Origin: Picosynechococcus sp. PCC 7002
GTDB taxonomy: Bacteria > Cyanobacteriota > Cyanobacteriia > Cyanobacteriales > MRBY01
Reading direction: 5' to 3'
Length of the DNA: 64,000 nucleotides
Assembly: GCF_963860125.1 (NCBI RefSeq)
Contig: NZ_CAWLFA010000001.1
Coordinates: 2,170,001 to 2,234,000, forward strand
The notes below the pieces were generated by a model. It was not told where the DNA came from. It did not search any database and saw only the letters and a program-made list of their open reading frames with translations. Below, in pieces: positions 26,195-35,090 of the stretch. Positions within the stretch are counted from its first letter, which is position 1; each line of letters starts with the position of its first letter. The position numbers were made by a program, and so were the translations under genes.

Positions 26195-28972
26195 ATGTCT
26201 TTTTCTTACATGATTCGCAGATCTAAGGTTATTCTCGTTTGTCTGGTTTTCGGTCTTTTTTTATCCTACGGGCTGAATTTTATGCCAACTCCACTGGTAA
26301 AAGCGCAATCTGCTCCAGAAATGTGTGGGGCGATCGCCATACCTCTGACCCCGGAAGAGCAAAAATATGCCCAGTCTGCTTGGCAATACTTTGTAGATAA
26401 TGTACAACCCAGTACTGGATTATCAAATGCTGCTGGGAGTTTCCCAGCTAGTACGATGTGGGATTTAGGTAATTACTTAATGGCGATGAATGCGGCACGG
26501 GGGATAGGACTGATCAACCAAGAGGACTTTGATAGTCGATTAAATCAGTTTTTGACGAGCCTCGCCGAACTGCCCCTCTTTGAAAATACCCTGCCCAATA
26601 AAGTCTATAACAGCGCAACTAAAGAGATCGTAGACTATGGCAACAATGCCATTGAACGAGGCATTGGCTGGTCTGCCCTTGATATAGGCCGTCTCCTTGC
26701 TGCTTTTCATATCGTCCAAAGGTGCCATCCTCAATATTCAGACTGGATTTCTGGCATTGTTTCAAGTTGGAATGTTGCGGAGTCCGTTGAAAATGGCAGC
26801 CTCTATGGTGCAATGATTTTACCCGACGGCTCGACCCTCAAGGTACAGGAGGGGCGGCTTGGCTATGAGGAATATGCAGCCCGGGGTTATTCTCTCTGGG
26901 GATTTGAGGTACCAGCGGCGATCGCCCACGAACCTTTTGAATTTGTCGATATCTATGGTGTGCAAATTCCGGTTGATACCCGCGATTACTTTGAGACTAA
27001 TGCTAATAACTACGTCGTCAGCGAAGCCTACATTTTAGATGCCATCGAATTTGGCTTACAGGGAGAACGGGCAGACCATGCTCGTCGGGTATTTGAAGCA
27101 CAAAAACGGCGTTATGAAGAGACAGGACTGTTGACCTCTGTTTCAGAAGATAATATTAATCAGGCCCCCCACTTTCTCTACAACACGGTTTATGCCAATG
27201 GTCAGCCCTGGGCTGTGATCACAGAAAACAACGAAGCATATCCAGAACTACGCACTCTCAGTTCAAAATCAGCATTCGGTTGGCGCTACATTTATCCTGA
27301 CGATGCCTATGCCCAGAAAGTTTTTGACCATATCAAAGACAGTACAAATTCCGGTAGAGGTTACTATGCGGGGATTTATGAGTCGGGCCTCTATGATCCG
27401 CAGCCGCCCCTCAACGATATTTTGACGGGGAATACCAATGGGTTGATCCTTGAAATTCTCTATTACAAAGCCAGGGGTTTTAAACCGATGGTTGAGGGGC
27501 AAAGCTCAATCGCTAGCTCCCCTGTTCCAAGGGTTTCAGTTGCTCCCATTGCGTCACTTACCAATAGTGCTACGGTTAGTTGTGCGCCCCAAGCTGAAGA
27601 AATTGATGTGGCGGCGATCGCCCCCGTGCGCCCAGTAAAATCCAGTAATTGTCCTGCCCCAGGCGAGGAAATAAATCCGGCTGATCGTCGTTACGCAGAA
27701 ATCGCCTGGCAATATTTTGAAACCAACCATCGAAAAACGGGTCTGGTGCCAGATCGAAGCGATCTAGAAGGCATAACCGCGTGGGGAATGGGAGATTATT
27801 TGGCTGCACTCCATGCGGCCCGTACCCTTAATATAATTTCCCCAGAAACCTTTGATCAGCGCGTGCGCCACTTTCTCGGTGCCTTGCAAGAAATGGAGCT
27901 ATTTGGGGCGGAGTTGCCCTACCGCGCCTATGATACTTTGACCCTGAAACCCATCGACTATGGTGGTAACCACAGCAACAATGGTTGGTCTGGCTTAGAT
28001 CTGGGTCGGCTTTTGACCTCTCTCCATGTTTTAAAAACTTGCCACCCAGAATATCAAGAGGCAGTCGATCAGGTAGTTTTAGATTGGTCGTATCTACGGG
28101 TTGTGCGCGATGGCCAAGTTGCGAATATCAGTGTGGAGAAAAATAACCGGGGCAGACAACAGCGTCTCCAAGTTCAGCCAGCTCATCTGCTTGGTTATGA
28201 AGAATATGCTGCGCGGGGATTTCAGCTTTGGGGTTTTGATGTCCATCGTTCTGCCATTGGGGATGATTATGTAACCCAAACGGTTGCTGGGGAAGCAATC
28301 CCCATCGCCCACTCCCAATCAGACCACCGTCAGCAACAGAAGAGAGCCAGCACTATCACGAATCCCTTTCTGCTTTATGGTTTGGAATTTGGTTTTGACC
28401 CCCAAAGTCGTAATTTTATTGACAGTATCTATCGAGCAGAGGCAAAACGCTATGGAGAGACGGGGGAGTTGAGCGCATCGGGAACCACACTGATTCAGGA
28501 ACCCCCCTATGTGATCCACAGTACGGTCATTAATAATGGGAAGCCTTGGGCCGCAGTGGATGACGGGGGAAACCTGGTACCACAAGGCCGTGTTGTCAGT
28601 ACGGCGATCGCCTCTGCTTACCATGCGTTATTTCCAGATGATGACTATGGGAAAACCCTATGGCAAGCCACATTAGACCTATACGATCCAAACCTAGGCT
28701 ATTACGAAGGTTTGTACGAAGAGAGCGGACAGCCTAGCCTCGGACTGACCAGCGGTACAAATAGCTTGATCCTGCAGGCTTTGCTCTATAAATACATGGC
28801 TCAACAGCCGATTATTCGGCCCCATCAAAATCTAGAAAGTCGCTGGTGGCAGGAAATCAAAAATGGCGATCGCCATGGCTTAGGACTCCCTAGTCGGAGC
28901 TTTCCTCGCATCGAACTTAAAGGGACTGGAAATCGCCAATATTGGGATCTCAAAACCAATGTAAATAATTAA
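26195..28972 (+). CDS. Exported protein with two DUF3131 domains
   Basis: 925 residues with an N-terminal signal peptide or anchor (VILVCLVFGLFLSYG, ending near VKAQS). Two homologous halves, about 45-440 and 490-900, share the order YAxxAWQYF, MGDYLAAL/LGNYLMAM, GWSxLDxGRLL, LGYEEYAARG, F.LWGF and TGNTNGLILE/TSGTNSLILQ. This is the DUF3131 arrangement, an (alpha/alpha)-barrel-like fold related to glucan-active enzymes and often found beside polysaccharide synthases. A periplasmic or extracellular role in cellulose trimming or export is inferred. Several HIP1 sites show that part of the locus has local base composition. Confidence 0.85.
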   Translation: MSFSYMIRRSKVILVCLVFGLFLSYGLNFMPTPLVKAQSAPEMCGAIAIPLTPEEQKYAQSAWQYFVDNVQPSTGLSNAAGSFPASTMWDLGNYLMAMNAARGIGLINQEDFDSRLNQFLTSLAELPLFENTLPNKVYNSATKEIVDYGNNAIERGIGWSALDIGRLLAAFHIVQRCHPQYSDWISGIVSSWNVAESVENGSLYGAMILPDGSTLKVQEGRLGYEEYAARGYSLWGFEVPAAIAHEPFEFVDIYGVQIPVDTRDYFETNANNYVVSEAYILDAIEFGLQGERADHARRVFEAQKRRYEETGLLTSVSEDNINQAPHFLYNTVYANGQPWAVITENNEAYPELRTLSSKSAFGWRYIYPDDAYAQKVFDHIKDSTNSGRGYYAGIYESGLYDPQPPLNDILTGNTNGLILEILYYKARGFKPMVEGQSSIASSPVPRVSVAPIASLTNSATVSCAPQAEEIDVAAIAPVRPVKSSNCPAPGEEINPADRRYAEIAWQYFETNHRKTGLVPDRSDLEGITAWGMGDYLAALHAARTLNIISPETFDQRVRHFLGALQEMELFGAELPYRAYDTLTLKPIDYGGNHSNNGWSGLDLGRLLTSLHVLKTCHPEYQEAVDQVVLDWSYLRVVRDGQVANISVEKNNRGRQQRLQVQPAHLLGYEEYAARGFQLWGFDVHRSAIGDDYVTQTVAGEAIPIAHSQSDHRQQQKRASTITNPFLLYGLEFGFDPQSRNFIDSIYRAEAKRYGETGELSASGTTLIQEPPYVIHSTVINNGKPWAAVDDGGNLVPQGRVVSTAIASAYHALFPDDDYGKTLWQATLDLYDPNLGYYEGLYEESGQPSLGLTSGTNSLILQALLYKYMAQQPIIRPHQNLESRWWQEIKNGDRHGLGLPSRSFPRIELKGTGNRQYWDLKTNVNN

Positions 28973-29057
28973 CTACAAACGTCTCACGTTTATTTCTATT
29001 TATTAAGTAGAATTTTTTTTTCGTATCTCGAAATCTCAGAAATCATTAGTTAAAAAA

Positions 29058-30140
29058 TCAAAGCTGTACCCGCAATATTATTCTCCATGTTTCGCTGTTA
29101 TATCGACTGTTACTGTTGTCTCCTAAAACATTACTAAAACGATAATCTAGATCCCAGAAAATATCTTCAGCAATTGTTGTGGTACAGCGACCACCATAGC
29201 CATATACAAAATCCCATTGTCCTTGGAGGCGTTGCCGGCCAACAGATGTGGACAAATTACAATCCAACCAGGAAAAAATATTTTTATTCCAAATCAATTC
29301 ACCATTGATAACAAGAAAATCTTCTGGTGAAAAATAGCCACTTTCTATTTCTTTATCTTCGCGATAACGCCAGTTAAAAAGATTCGCTGCTAGCTGAAAT
29401 TCACCGCTAGTATGTTCTAATCGACTAAAGGATTGTTGTTCATGATTGCCATCACTGTAACGACCCCAACGAACCAAACTAAAAAAGCTTGTATCTGGAG
29501 AAATTTGCCAGAATAGATTGGGGCCATAACGCCAATTTGTGATTTCATTTTCAACGGTTTTTGCATTAAATTTATAGGGAGCATGTTCGACAAAAAAAGA
29601 CAAACTGGCTCGTTCACCGATATTCACACGGCTATTGGCCCGAAAACTAAGAGCTGGCGTAACGCGATCAAACCAATCAATTCCAGTCCCAATATCACTC
29701 TCTAAACCAGCAATTTTTCCTTCCCAATCAAACTGTAAAGGAATATTTTGGATCGAATCAATCTCTGGTTGCTGGAATCGATTAAAGCCGCTTGTCAAAC
29801 TCAGGCGATCGCCATTAGGTAAAGTACCAGTAATGCTGGGTTGAATTAAAAGATTATCCTGCTCAAAATTGGTGGTAAAGTAGCGAAAATCTATGGTGAC
29901 TGATTCCGGATCCCAAAAAGATGTTGAATTTTTTGTTTGTTGTTCTTCATTGTCTGTAGAAGAAGTCTCAGGAATAGTCTGTAAACCTTCCGTTACATCT
30001 TCAGAGGATGTAGATGTTTCTCGTAAACTAGGGTTTAAATTTTGCGGTGCCGCTAGATACCAAACCTTTTTTATCTCTCGTTCTTCCCTGTGGATTGGTG
30101 CTTCAATCGGGGTGGTATTGCTGTCAATATTCAGTAACAT
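29058..30140 (-). CDS. Outer-membrane barrel resembling the BcsC C-terminal domain
   Basis: 360 residues. The first 90 are polar and Ser/Thr/Glu-rich. The rest alternates beta strands with aromatic girdles typical of an outer-membrane barrel. YFSPEDFLVINGELIWNKNI and the GYGGRCTTTIAEDIFW region resemble the C-terminal barrel of BcsC, the cellulose exporter. The TPR repeats of BcsC are absent. No normal signal peptide follows the ATG at 30140. A TTG at 30155 adds five residues, and a stop lies three codons further up. It is encoded on the opposite strand within the cellulose locus. Confidence in a barrel is fair; the BcsC link is moderate. Confidence 0.65.
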   Translation of the reverse strand: MLLNIDSNTTPIEAPIHREEREIKKVWYLAAPQNLNPSLRETSTSSEDVTEGLQTIPETSSTDNEEQQTKNSTSFWDPESVTIDFRYFTTNFEQDNLLIQPSITGTLPNGDRLSLTSGFNRFQQPEIDSIQNIPLQFDWEGKIAGLESDIGTGIDWFDRVTPALSFRANSRVNIGERASLSFFVEHAPYKFNAKTVENEITNWRYGPNLFWQISPDTSFFSLVRWGRYSDGNHEQQSFSRLEHTSGEFQLAANLFNWRYREDKEIESGYFSPEDFLVINGELIWNKNIFSWLDCNLSTSVGRQRLQGQWDFVYGYGGRCTTTIAEDIFWDLDYRFSNVLGDNSNSRYNSETWRIILRVQL

Positions 30141-30617
30141 AGTGAAGATAGACAAAATGATTTATAAATATTTTTCTTAACAGAGATTATAAACTGTTTT
30201 TTTGGATGTAATATAGACTCAATTTGAGTGTGACTTGTCTAAGGAAAGCCATAGGTCATGAAATCATTGCTAATATATACTAATTAAATAAGTAAGCAAA
30301 TGATCTATCTAGAAAAGAGTAAGTCAAAATTTAATTGGCTATTTTTCATGAAAATCATTCTTCTTACTAGAAGCTTTTCTTGTCATTAATAATTTTAAAG
30401 CAAAGTTCTATGAAGGCCATACAAGAGAAATGCGATTAAAAAAAAGAATACATTCTGCAAAAAATCAATTTAAAAATACAATTAGCTTGTCTCATAAAAC
30501 ACTATTTTTTGAGTCAAAAAAATATAAATTAAACTTGAGCGTTAGACTAAACCGAATTTATTTTTCTTTAATTTAACTTCTTGGCGAGCTTATTTTTATT
30601 CATTTTATTTATCAATT
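30141..30617. other. AT-rich divergent regulatory region upstream of the cellulose synthase
   Basis: 477 bases, strongly AT-rich, between the divergent barrel and cellulose synthase genes. TATAAT-like boxes and poly-A/T tracts are frequent, but no promoter stands out with correct spacing. No ORF, repeat or RNA gene was recognised. The long leader before 30618 lacks a Shine-Dalgarno. Confidence 0.4.
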
Positions 30618-32984
30618 ATGTTGGAACTAGTCCCTTCATTTAAAAACAAACGAGTCACACTCCGAAAGCATACATTATTAATGCGCTACATGATTTTAAT
30701 CAATCTGATTATAGGTGCTTGGTATTTGTATTGGCGTTGGACAGAGTCATTAAACCTTCAGGCATTATGGTTTGCCATACCCCTCGTTTGTGCAGAGACC
30801 TATATGTTTCTTGGAGGAATACTTTTTTTCTATTCTATATGGCGACCAATTGAGCGTAATAATAAAAACTTATCTGCTCTCAAGCCGCAGTTTTTATCAA
30901 AAAATTTCCCCTCAGTTGATGTTTTTATTACCTGTTACAATGAACCGAGTGAAATGGTCTACACAACGGCTCAGGCAGCACTATCAATGGACTATCCATT
31001 GGAAAAACTCCGAGTCTATATTTTAGACGATGGCAATTCTTCCGAAATGAGAGCAATGGCTGAAAAGCTCTGTCTTCAAGATTTACAGCGGCCAGCTCTA
31101 CAAGAAATAGCAGAAACAATTCAAAGACAAAAATATTTACGTCAATCGTATATTGCTCAATTGAATGCTATTAAAAAAGATCTAGTCGAAATAGAAGGAT
31201 TTATTAATAGCTATCGCTTGATTATTCCTAGCGATCACCAAGAATTAAAAAATGCCCTTGATTGGCTTAATCATCTTCGTCCAGCTGCAGTTTCAGATCG
31301 AGACTGGATCATTTGTCAAACAATCCTTGGCGAGGGTTTAGACAATGCCATTGTCCATGCCCATAAAAATTCACCTCAAAAACAGTCGATTACCCTGGAA
31401 ATTTCAATTTTTAATTATGCTTTTATTCTTAGAATTTGGGATAAAGGTGATTTTTTTGACTTAGAAAGCCATCTAAAAGGGCTCAATGATGACATTGAAG
31501 AAGAAGCCGAACATGGGCGCGGTATCTCTATTATTCGTCAATTGGTAGATCAGTTTTTTTATATTCGCACTGATGATCAACAAAATTGTTTAATGATAAT
31601 CAAAGAACTTTCTCCCGTTGATACTGGAGACAAAAAAGAGAAATATCAAAGCTATATTCACAGTCTTAAACAGTTAATGTTGAGCGATTCTCTGAATTCT
31701 CAAAGCATAATTGATATCTACGAACAAAAAATCAAAAAATTAGAAGCCGAAGTTGATAAGTATACACAGCAATTGATCGATCTCCCCAGATGTCGCTACA
31801 TTGCTCGTCAAAAACCAAAAGATCGCCCACACCATGCCAAAGCTGGCAACATAAATCACGCAATTTTTTCTGGAGAAACCAATGGCCAGTTGATTCTCAC
31901 TCTGGATGCTGATCATATCCCTAAACCAAATTTTTTACAAAGAGTAATTCCACATTTTTATAGATTCAATATAGAAAATGGCTGCTATGAATTAAATCAT
32001 GTCGCTTTTGTACAGACACCTCAGGCTTTTTCAAATCTTCCCAGTGATGATCCTTTTGGTCATAATGCCCACTTTTTTTATGGCCCTATCCAACAGGGAA
32101 AAGACGGCATGAATGCAGCTTTTTATACAGGAACAAATGCTGTTCTAAGACGAGAAGCCTTGGTTCAAATGGGACTGCAACATTTTTCCGATGATTATAT
32201 TAGTAATGAAAATAAATTAGAAGAATTTGAAATGATTGGGGCTTTGTCTAGCATTAGTATTACTGAAGATATGAATACAGCGATGCGTTTACATGCGACC
32301 GGGTGGAGATCTATTTATCATAATGAAATTCTTGCAGAAGGTTTGGCTCCAGATGACCTGCGATCTACGTTGCAGCAAAAACTACGATGGGCTCAGGGCA
32401 CAATCCAAGTCTTACTTCGAGATAATCCTTTATTTAAAACTGGTTTAAGTTTTGGACAACGTATTCAATATTTCCAAACTATGTACAGTTATTTTTCCGG
32501 TTTTTTTGTTTTGATTTTATTATCTTGTCCGCTAATTTCTCTGGGGACAGGACTAATTCCAGTGGGCTCCTTTGGAGCTGATTTTGCGTGGCATTTTATT
32601 CCAGCATATATGTTAAATCGAATAACATTATGGATTTCTGCTTGGGGAATATCATGGCGTGAGCTTTGGCGTAATGAACAATATATGATTGGTCTTTTTC
32701 CTTTGCAGATACAGGCTGTTCTGAGCGTTTTTACTGGAACATCGATTAAGTTTGAAGTCACCCCAAAACAACGCCAGTCTGGTATATACTTCAGTCTAAT
32801 TCCAGTTCAAATATTTTTCTTTTTGGCAACAATAATGGCCTTGATCTGGGGAGGATTTCAGTTATTATTCTATGATGGACTTTCTGAATTGACTTACTTC
32901 ATTAATGCCGTATGGTGTGTATACCATTTAGGTCTTTTGTGGAGTATTATCAGAGCTGCTTACTGGCAGCCAGAAGAACAATAA
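30618..32984 (+). CDS. Cellulose synthase with an embedded RsbW-like HATPase domain
   Basis: 788-residue membrane GT2 enzyme. Membrane helices lie at about 22-40 and 50-75, with several more after residue 610. The processive GT2 motifs are complete: DDG (137-139), DAD (430-432), TED (549-551) and QKLRW (587-591). Between DDG and DAD lie about 290 residues instead of roughly 100. The extra segment (about 205-335) is a HATPase of the RsbW/SpoIIAB type: N box with Glu239, Asn243 and His247, G1 box Asp275-Lys-Gly277, and G2 box GRGI (300-303). Coiled-coil-like linkers flank it. No PilZ domain follows the transmembrane part. The next gene encodes a STAS protein. Confidence 0.93.
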   Translation: MLELVPSFKNKRVTLRKHTLLMRYMILINLIIGAWYLYWRWTESLNLQALWFAIPLVCAETYMFLGGILFFYSIWRPIERNNKNLSALKPQFLSKNFPSVDVFITCYNEPSEMVYTTAQAALSMDYPLEKLRVYILDDGNSSEMRAMAEKLCLQDLQRPALQEIAETIQRQKYLRQSYIAQLNAIKKDLVEIEGFINSYRLIIPSDHQELKNALDWLNHLRPAAVSDRDWIICQTILGEGLDNAIVHAHKNSPQKQSITLEISIFNYAFILRIWDKGDFFDLESHLKGLNDDIEEEAEHGRGISIIRQLVDQFFYIRTDDQQNCLMIIKELSPVDTGDKKEKYQSYIHSLKQLMLSDSLNSQSIIDIYEQKIKKLEAEVDKYTQQLIDLPRCRYIARQKPKDRPHHAKAGNINHAIFSGETNGQLILTLDADHIPKPNFLQRVIPHFYRFNIENGCYELNHVAFVQTPQAFSNLPSDDPFGHNAHFFYGPIQQGKDGMNAAFYTGTNAVLRREALVQMGLQHFSDDYISNENKLEEFEMIGALSSISITEDMNTAMRLHATGWRSIYHNEILAEGLAPDDLRSTLQQKLRWAQGTIQVLLRDNPLFKTGLSFGQRIQYFQTMYSYFSGFFVLILLSCPLISLGTGLIPVGSFGADFAWHFIPAYMLNRITLWISAWGISWRELWRNEQYMIGLFPLQIQAVLSVFTGTSIKFEVTPKQRQSGIYFSLIPVQIFFFLATIMALIWGGFQLLFYDGLSELTYFINAVWCVYHLGLLWSIIRAAYWQPEEQ

Positions 32985-33036
32985 CTTGTTTTAGGAGACA
33001 AGTAAATCATCATTATTTGCATTTGGAGAAAAGCTC

Positions 33037-33369
33037 ATGTCTAAGGAATTTGTGATTCTTGAACCTCAGGGGATATTAGATGGCCCCAATACAAATGAAC
33101 TGAGATTGCAGATAATTGATCTATTAAGGGGAGAAATAGATAGTATTTTGCTTGACTTAAATCAAATTGAGTTTATGAATAGCTCAAGTATCGGTGCCTT
33201 GGTCGCTATTCTGAAAGTAGTTCGTGCCGAAAATAAAAAATTATACTTATGCTCGTTGACAGACCAAGTAAGTATGATTTTTGAGCTAACAAAGATGGAT
33301 CGTATTTTTACTACCTTTAAAGATCGTGATGAATTTAATAGGAAAGTGATTGAAGCTTCTGAGGCATAG
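33037..33369 (+). CDS. STAS-domain (RsbV-like) anti-sigma-factor-antagonist protein
   Basis: 110 residues, a stand-alone STAS domain. The strand ILLDLNQIEFMN leads into the switch loop SSSIGALVAI. The phosphorylated serine of RsbV/SpoIIAA corresponds to Ser49 or Ser50. The usual Asp before it is Asn48 and the Gly after it is Ser51. GGAGAAAAGCTC precedes the ATG. The gene starts 52 bases after the cellulose synthase stop, so the two are almost certainly one operon. It is the natural substrate for the HATPase domain inside the synthase and for the PP2C protein at 23.6 kb. Confidence 0.92.
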   Translation: MSKEFVILEPQGILDGPNTNELRLQIIDLLRGEIDSILLDLNQIEFMNSSSIGALVAILKVVRAENKKLYLCSLTDQVSMIFELTKMDRIFTTFKDRDEFNRKVIEASEA

Positions 33370-33903
33370 TATGTTTGTCTTCTTGAGCTTGGTTTGTTAT
33401 TGGTGATTGCTGCTAAAAAAATCATGATAGGTAGGGCTTTTAAGCAGAGTATATCGAGCAGCAACAAGACTGAATCAAGAGTTCCAATTACATATTTTAT
33501 CCTGAAATTTTTCTTGTCTATTTTATAGAGTGTGACTTCTTGACAGACGGAAGTTAAAGGAGTATTGAAACATGATTTTGCTTCTCATCCATTACTAAAA
33601 TTCTTTTTTACTACTTTTTGATCAGCTTGATTTTAGTTGTGCTTGAGTCTCCTTCGTGTGCATCGCTATTGGAGATTATGGGCATCATTGCACCCAAAAT
33701 AGACAGGAAAAAACCTAAAGAAGTTAAAAAGATTACATTTCCCCAATGATCCCCGCGCTAGGTTAGCAATACCCTCCGATTGCTTATCAAGCTAGACCGT
33801 CCTCACCCAGTGGCGGTTTTTTATTGCCCAAGGGCTGGCCCCCCCGACCGGAAAATTAAGGCACAATAGTTAAACGTTGCCCGCCCTCACCTTTTATTTC
33901 TCC
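33370..33903. other. Intergenic region downstream of the cellulose operon
   Basis: 534 bases. On the minus strand, about 33600-33745 can be read as a hydrophobic stretch with the tail SNSDAHEGDSSTT. It has no start codon except ATGATG inside it and is bounded upstream by a stop, so it was not called. The right part contains a possible terminator (33796-33822). Nothing else was recognised. Confidence 0.4.
33796..33822 (+). terminator. Possible rho-independent terminator
   Basis: An imperfect stem (ACCG...CAC pairing with GTG...CGGT, with a three-base bulge) is followed by six T residues. It lies about 430 bases after the STAS gene, so it may end a long 3' untranslated region or a separate transcript. 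Confidence 0.4.
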
Positions 33904-35076
33904 ATGAGTCAGCCCCACATCGTCATTATCGGCGGCGGTTTCGCCGGACTCTATACGGCGCTCCGTCTGTTGCAATTTCCCTGGGAGACCTCCCAGCGGC
34001 CAGACATCACCCTAATTGATCGCCAGAATCACTTTGTCTTTAGTCCCCTCCTCTACGAGCTGATCACGGAGGAAATGCAACCCTGGGAAGTGGCCCCCAC
34101 CTACACGGAATTGTTGCGCCATGGCCCGGTTAAATTTGTCCAAACCCAAGTACAAACCGTTGACCCGGAGCAAAAAAACGTCGTCTGTGGCGATCGCCAA
34201 ATCACCTATGACTACCTCGTCATTGCGGCTGGGGGCACAACAAAATTTGTGAATTTGCCTGGCATCAAGGAATACGCTCTGCCCTTTAAAACCCTCAATG
34301 ATGCCCTGCACCTCAAGGAAAAATTACGGGCTTTGGAAACTAGTGTGGCGGAAAAAATTCGCATTGCCATCGTTGGGGGTGGTTACAGTGGTGTGGAATT
34401 GGCCTGTAAATTAGCGGATCGCTTAGGCGATCGCGGCCGGTTACGGATCATTGATCGCGGCGATGAAATCCTCAAAAATGCGCCTAAATTTAACCAATTA
34501 GCCGCTAAGGAAGCCCTGGAAGCACGGGGAATTTGGGTAGACTACGCCACAGAAGTCACAGAAGTCACCGCCGATAGCCTGAGCCTACGCTACAAAGGGG
34601 AAGTAGATACCATTCCCGCTGATCTCGTGTTGTGGACTGGCGGAACGGCGATCGCCCCTTGGGTAAAAGATCTCGCCCTGCCCCACGCAGGCAATGGCAA
34701 ACTCGATGTCAATGCCCAACTCCAGATCCAGAACCACCCGAACATTTTCGCCCTTGGGGATGTCGCCCAAGCAGAGGACAATTTACCGATGACGGCCCAG
34801 GTGGCGATTCAGCAGGCCGATGTCTGCGCCTGGAATTTGCGGGGCCTGATTACAAATAAGCCTCTTTTGCCGTTTAAATTTTTCAACCTCGGTGAAATGC
34901 TCACCCTAGGCGAAAATAATGCCACCCTCAGCGGTTTGGGCCTAGAACTCGAAGGCAATCTCGCCCATGTCGCCCGTCGCTTGGTCTATCTCTACCGTTT
35001 GCCGACCTGGGAACATCAGGTGCAGGTGGGACTGAATTGGCTTGTGCAACCCCTCACAAAATTATTGGCCCAGTAG
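33904..35076 (+). CDS. Type 2 NADH dehydrogenase (NDH-2)
   Basis: 390-residue FAD protein of the single-subunit, non-proton-pumping NAD(P)H:quinone oxidoreductase family. The first dinucleotide motif is VIIGGGFAGLYTALRL (residues 6-21). The second is IAIVGGGYSGVELACKL near residue 158. FALGDVAQAE marks the FAD-binding Asp, and AQVAIQQADVCAWN follows. The ATG at 33904 is chosen over a TTG at 33877. It overlaps nothing, and a HAD-phosphatase gene starts 15 bases after its stop. Confidence 0.9.
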   Translation: MSQPHIVIIGGGFAGLYTALRLLQFPWETSQRPDITLIDRQNHFVFSPLLYELITEEMQPWEVAPTYTELLRHGPVKFVQTQVQTVDPEQKNVVCGDRQITYDYLVIAAGGTTKFVNLPGIKEYALPFKTLNDALHLKEKLRALETSVAEKIRIAIVGGGYSGVELACKLADRLGDRGRLRIIDRGDEILKNAPKFNQLAAKEALEARGIWVDYATEVTEVTADSLSLRYKGEVDTIPADLVLWTGGTAIAPWVKDLALPHAGNGKLDVNAQLQIQNHPNIFALGDVAQAEDNLPMTAQVAIQQADVCAWNLRGLITNKPLLPFKFFNLGEMLTLGENNATLSGLGLELEGNLAHVARRLVYLYRLPTWEHQVQVGLNWLVQPLTKLLAQ

Positions 35077-35090
35077 ACGAAACAAGCAAA

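Noticed and set aside
23241..33369. tRNA-Ser(CGA) as the integration site of a cellulose genomic island
   Set aside because: The AT-rich block lies on the 5' side of the tRNA, no integrase is present and no second copy of the tRNA 3' end was seen at the far side.
33600..33745. Minus-strand hydrophobic reading frame with the tail SNSDAHEGDSSTT
   Set aside because: No start codon precedes the hydrophobic part and a stop closes the frame just upstream. Only a 25-codon ORF from the internal ATGATG is possible. Could be a remnant but is not supported as a gene.
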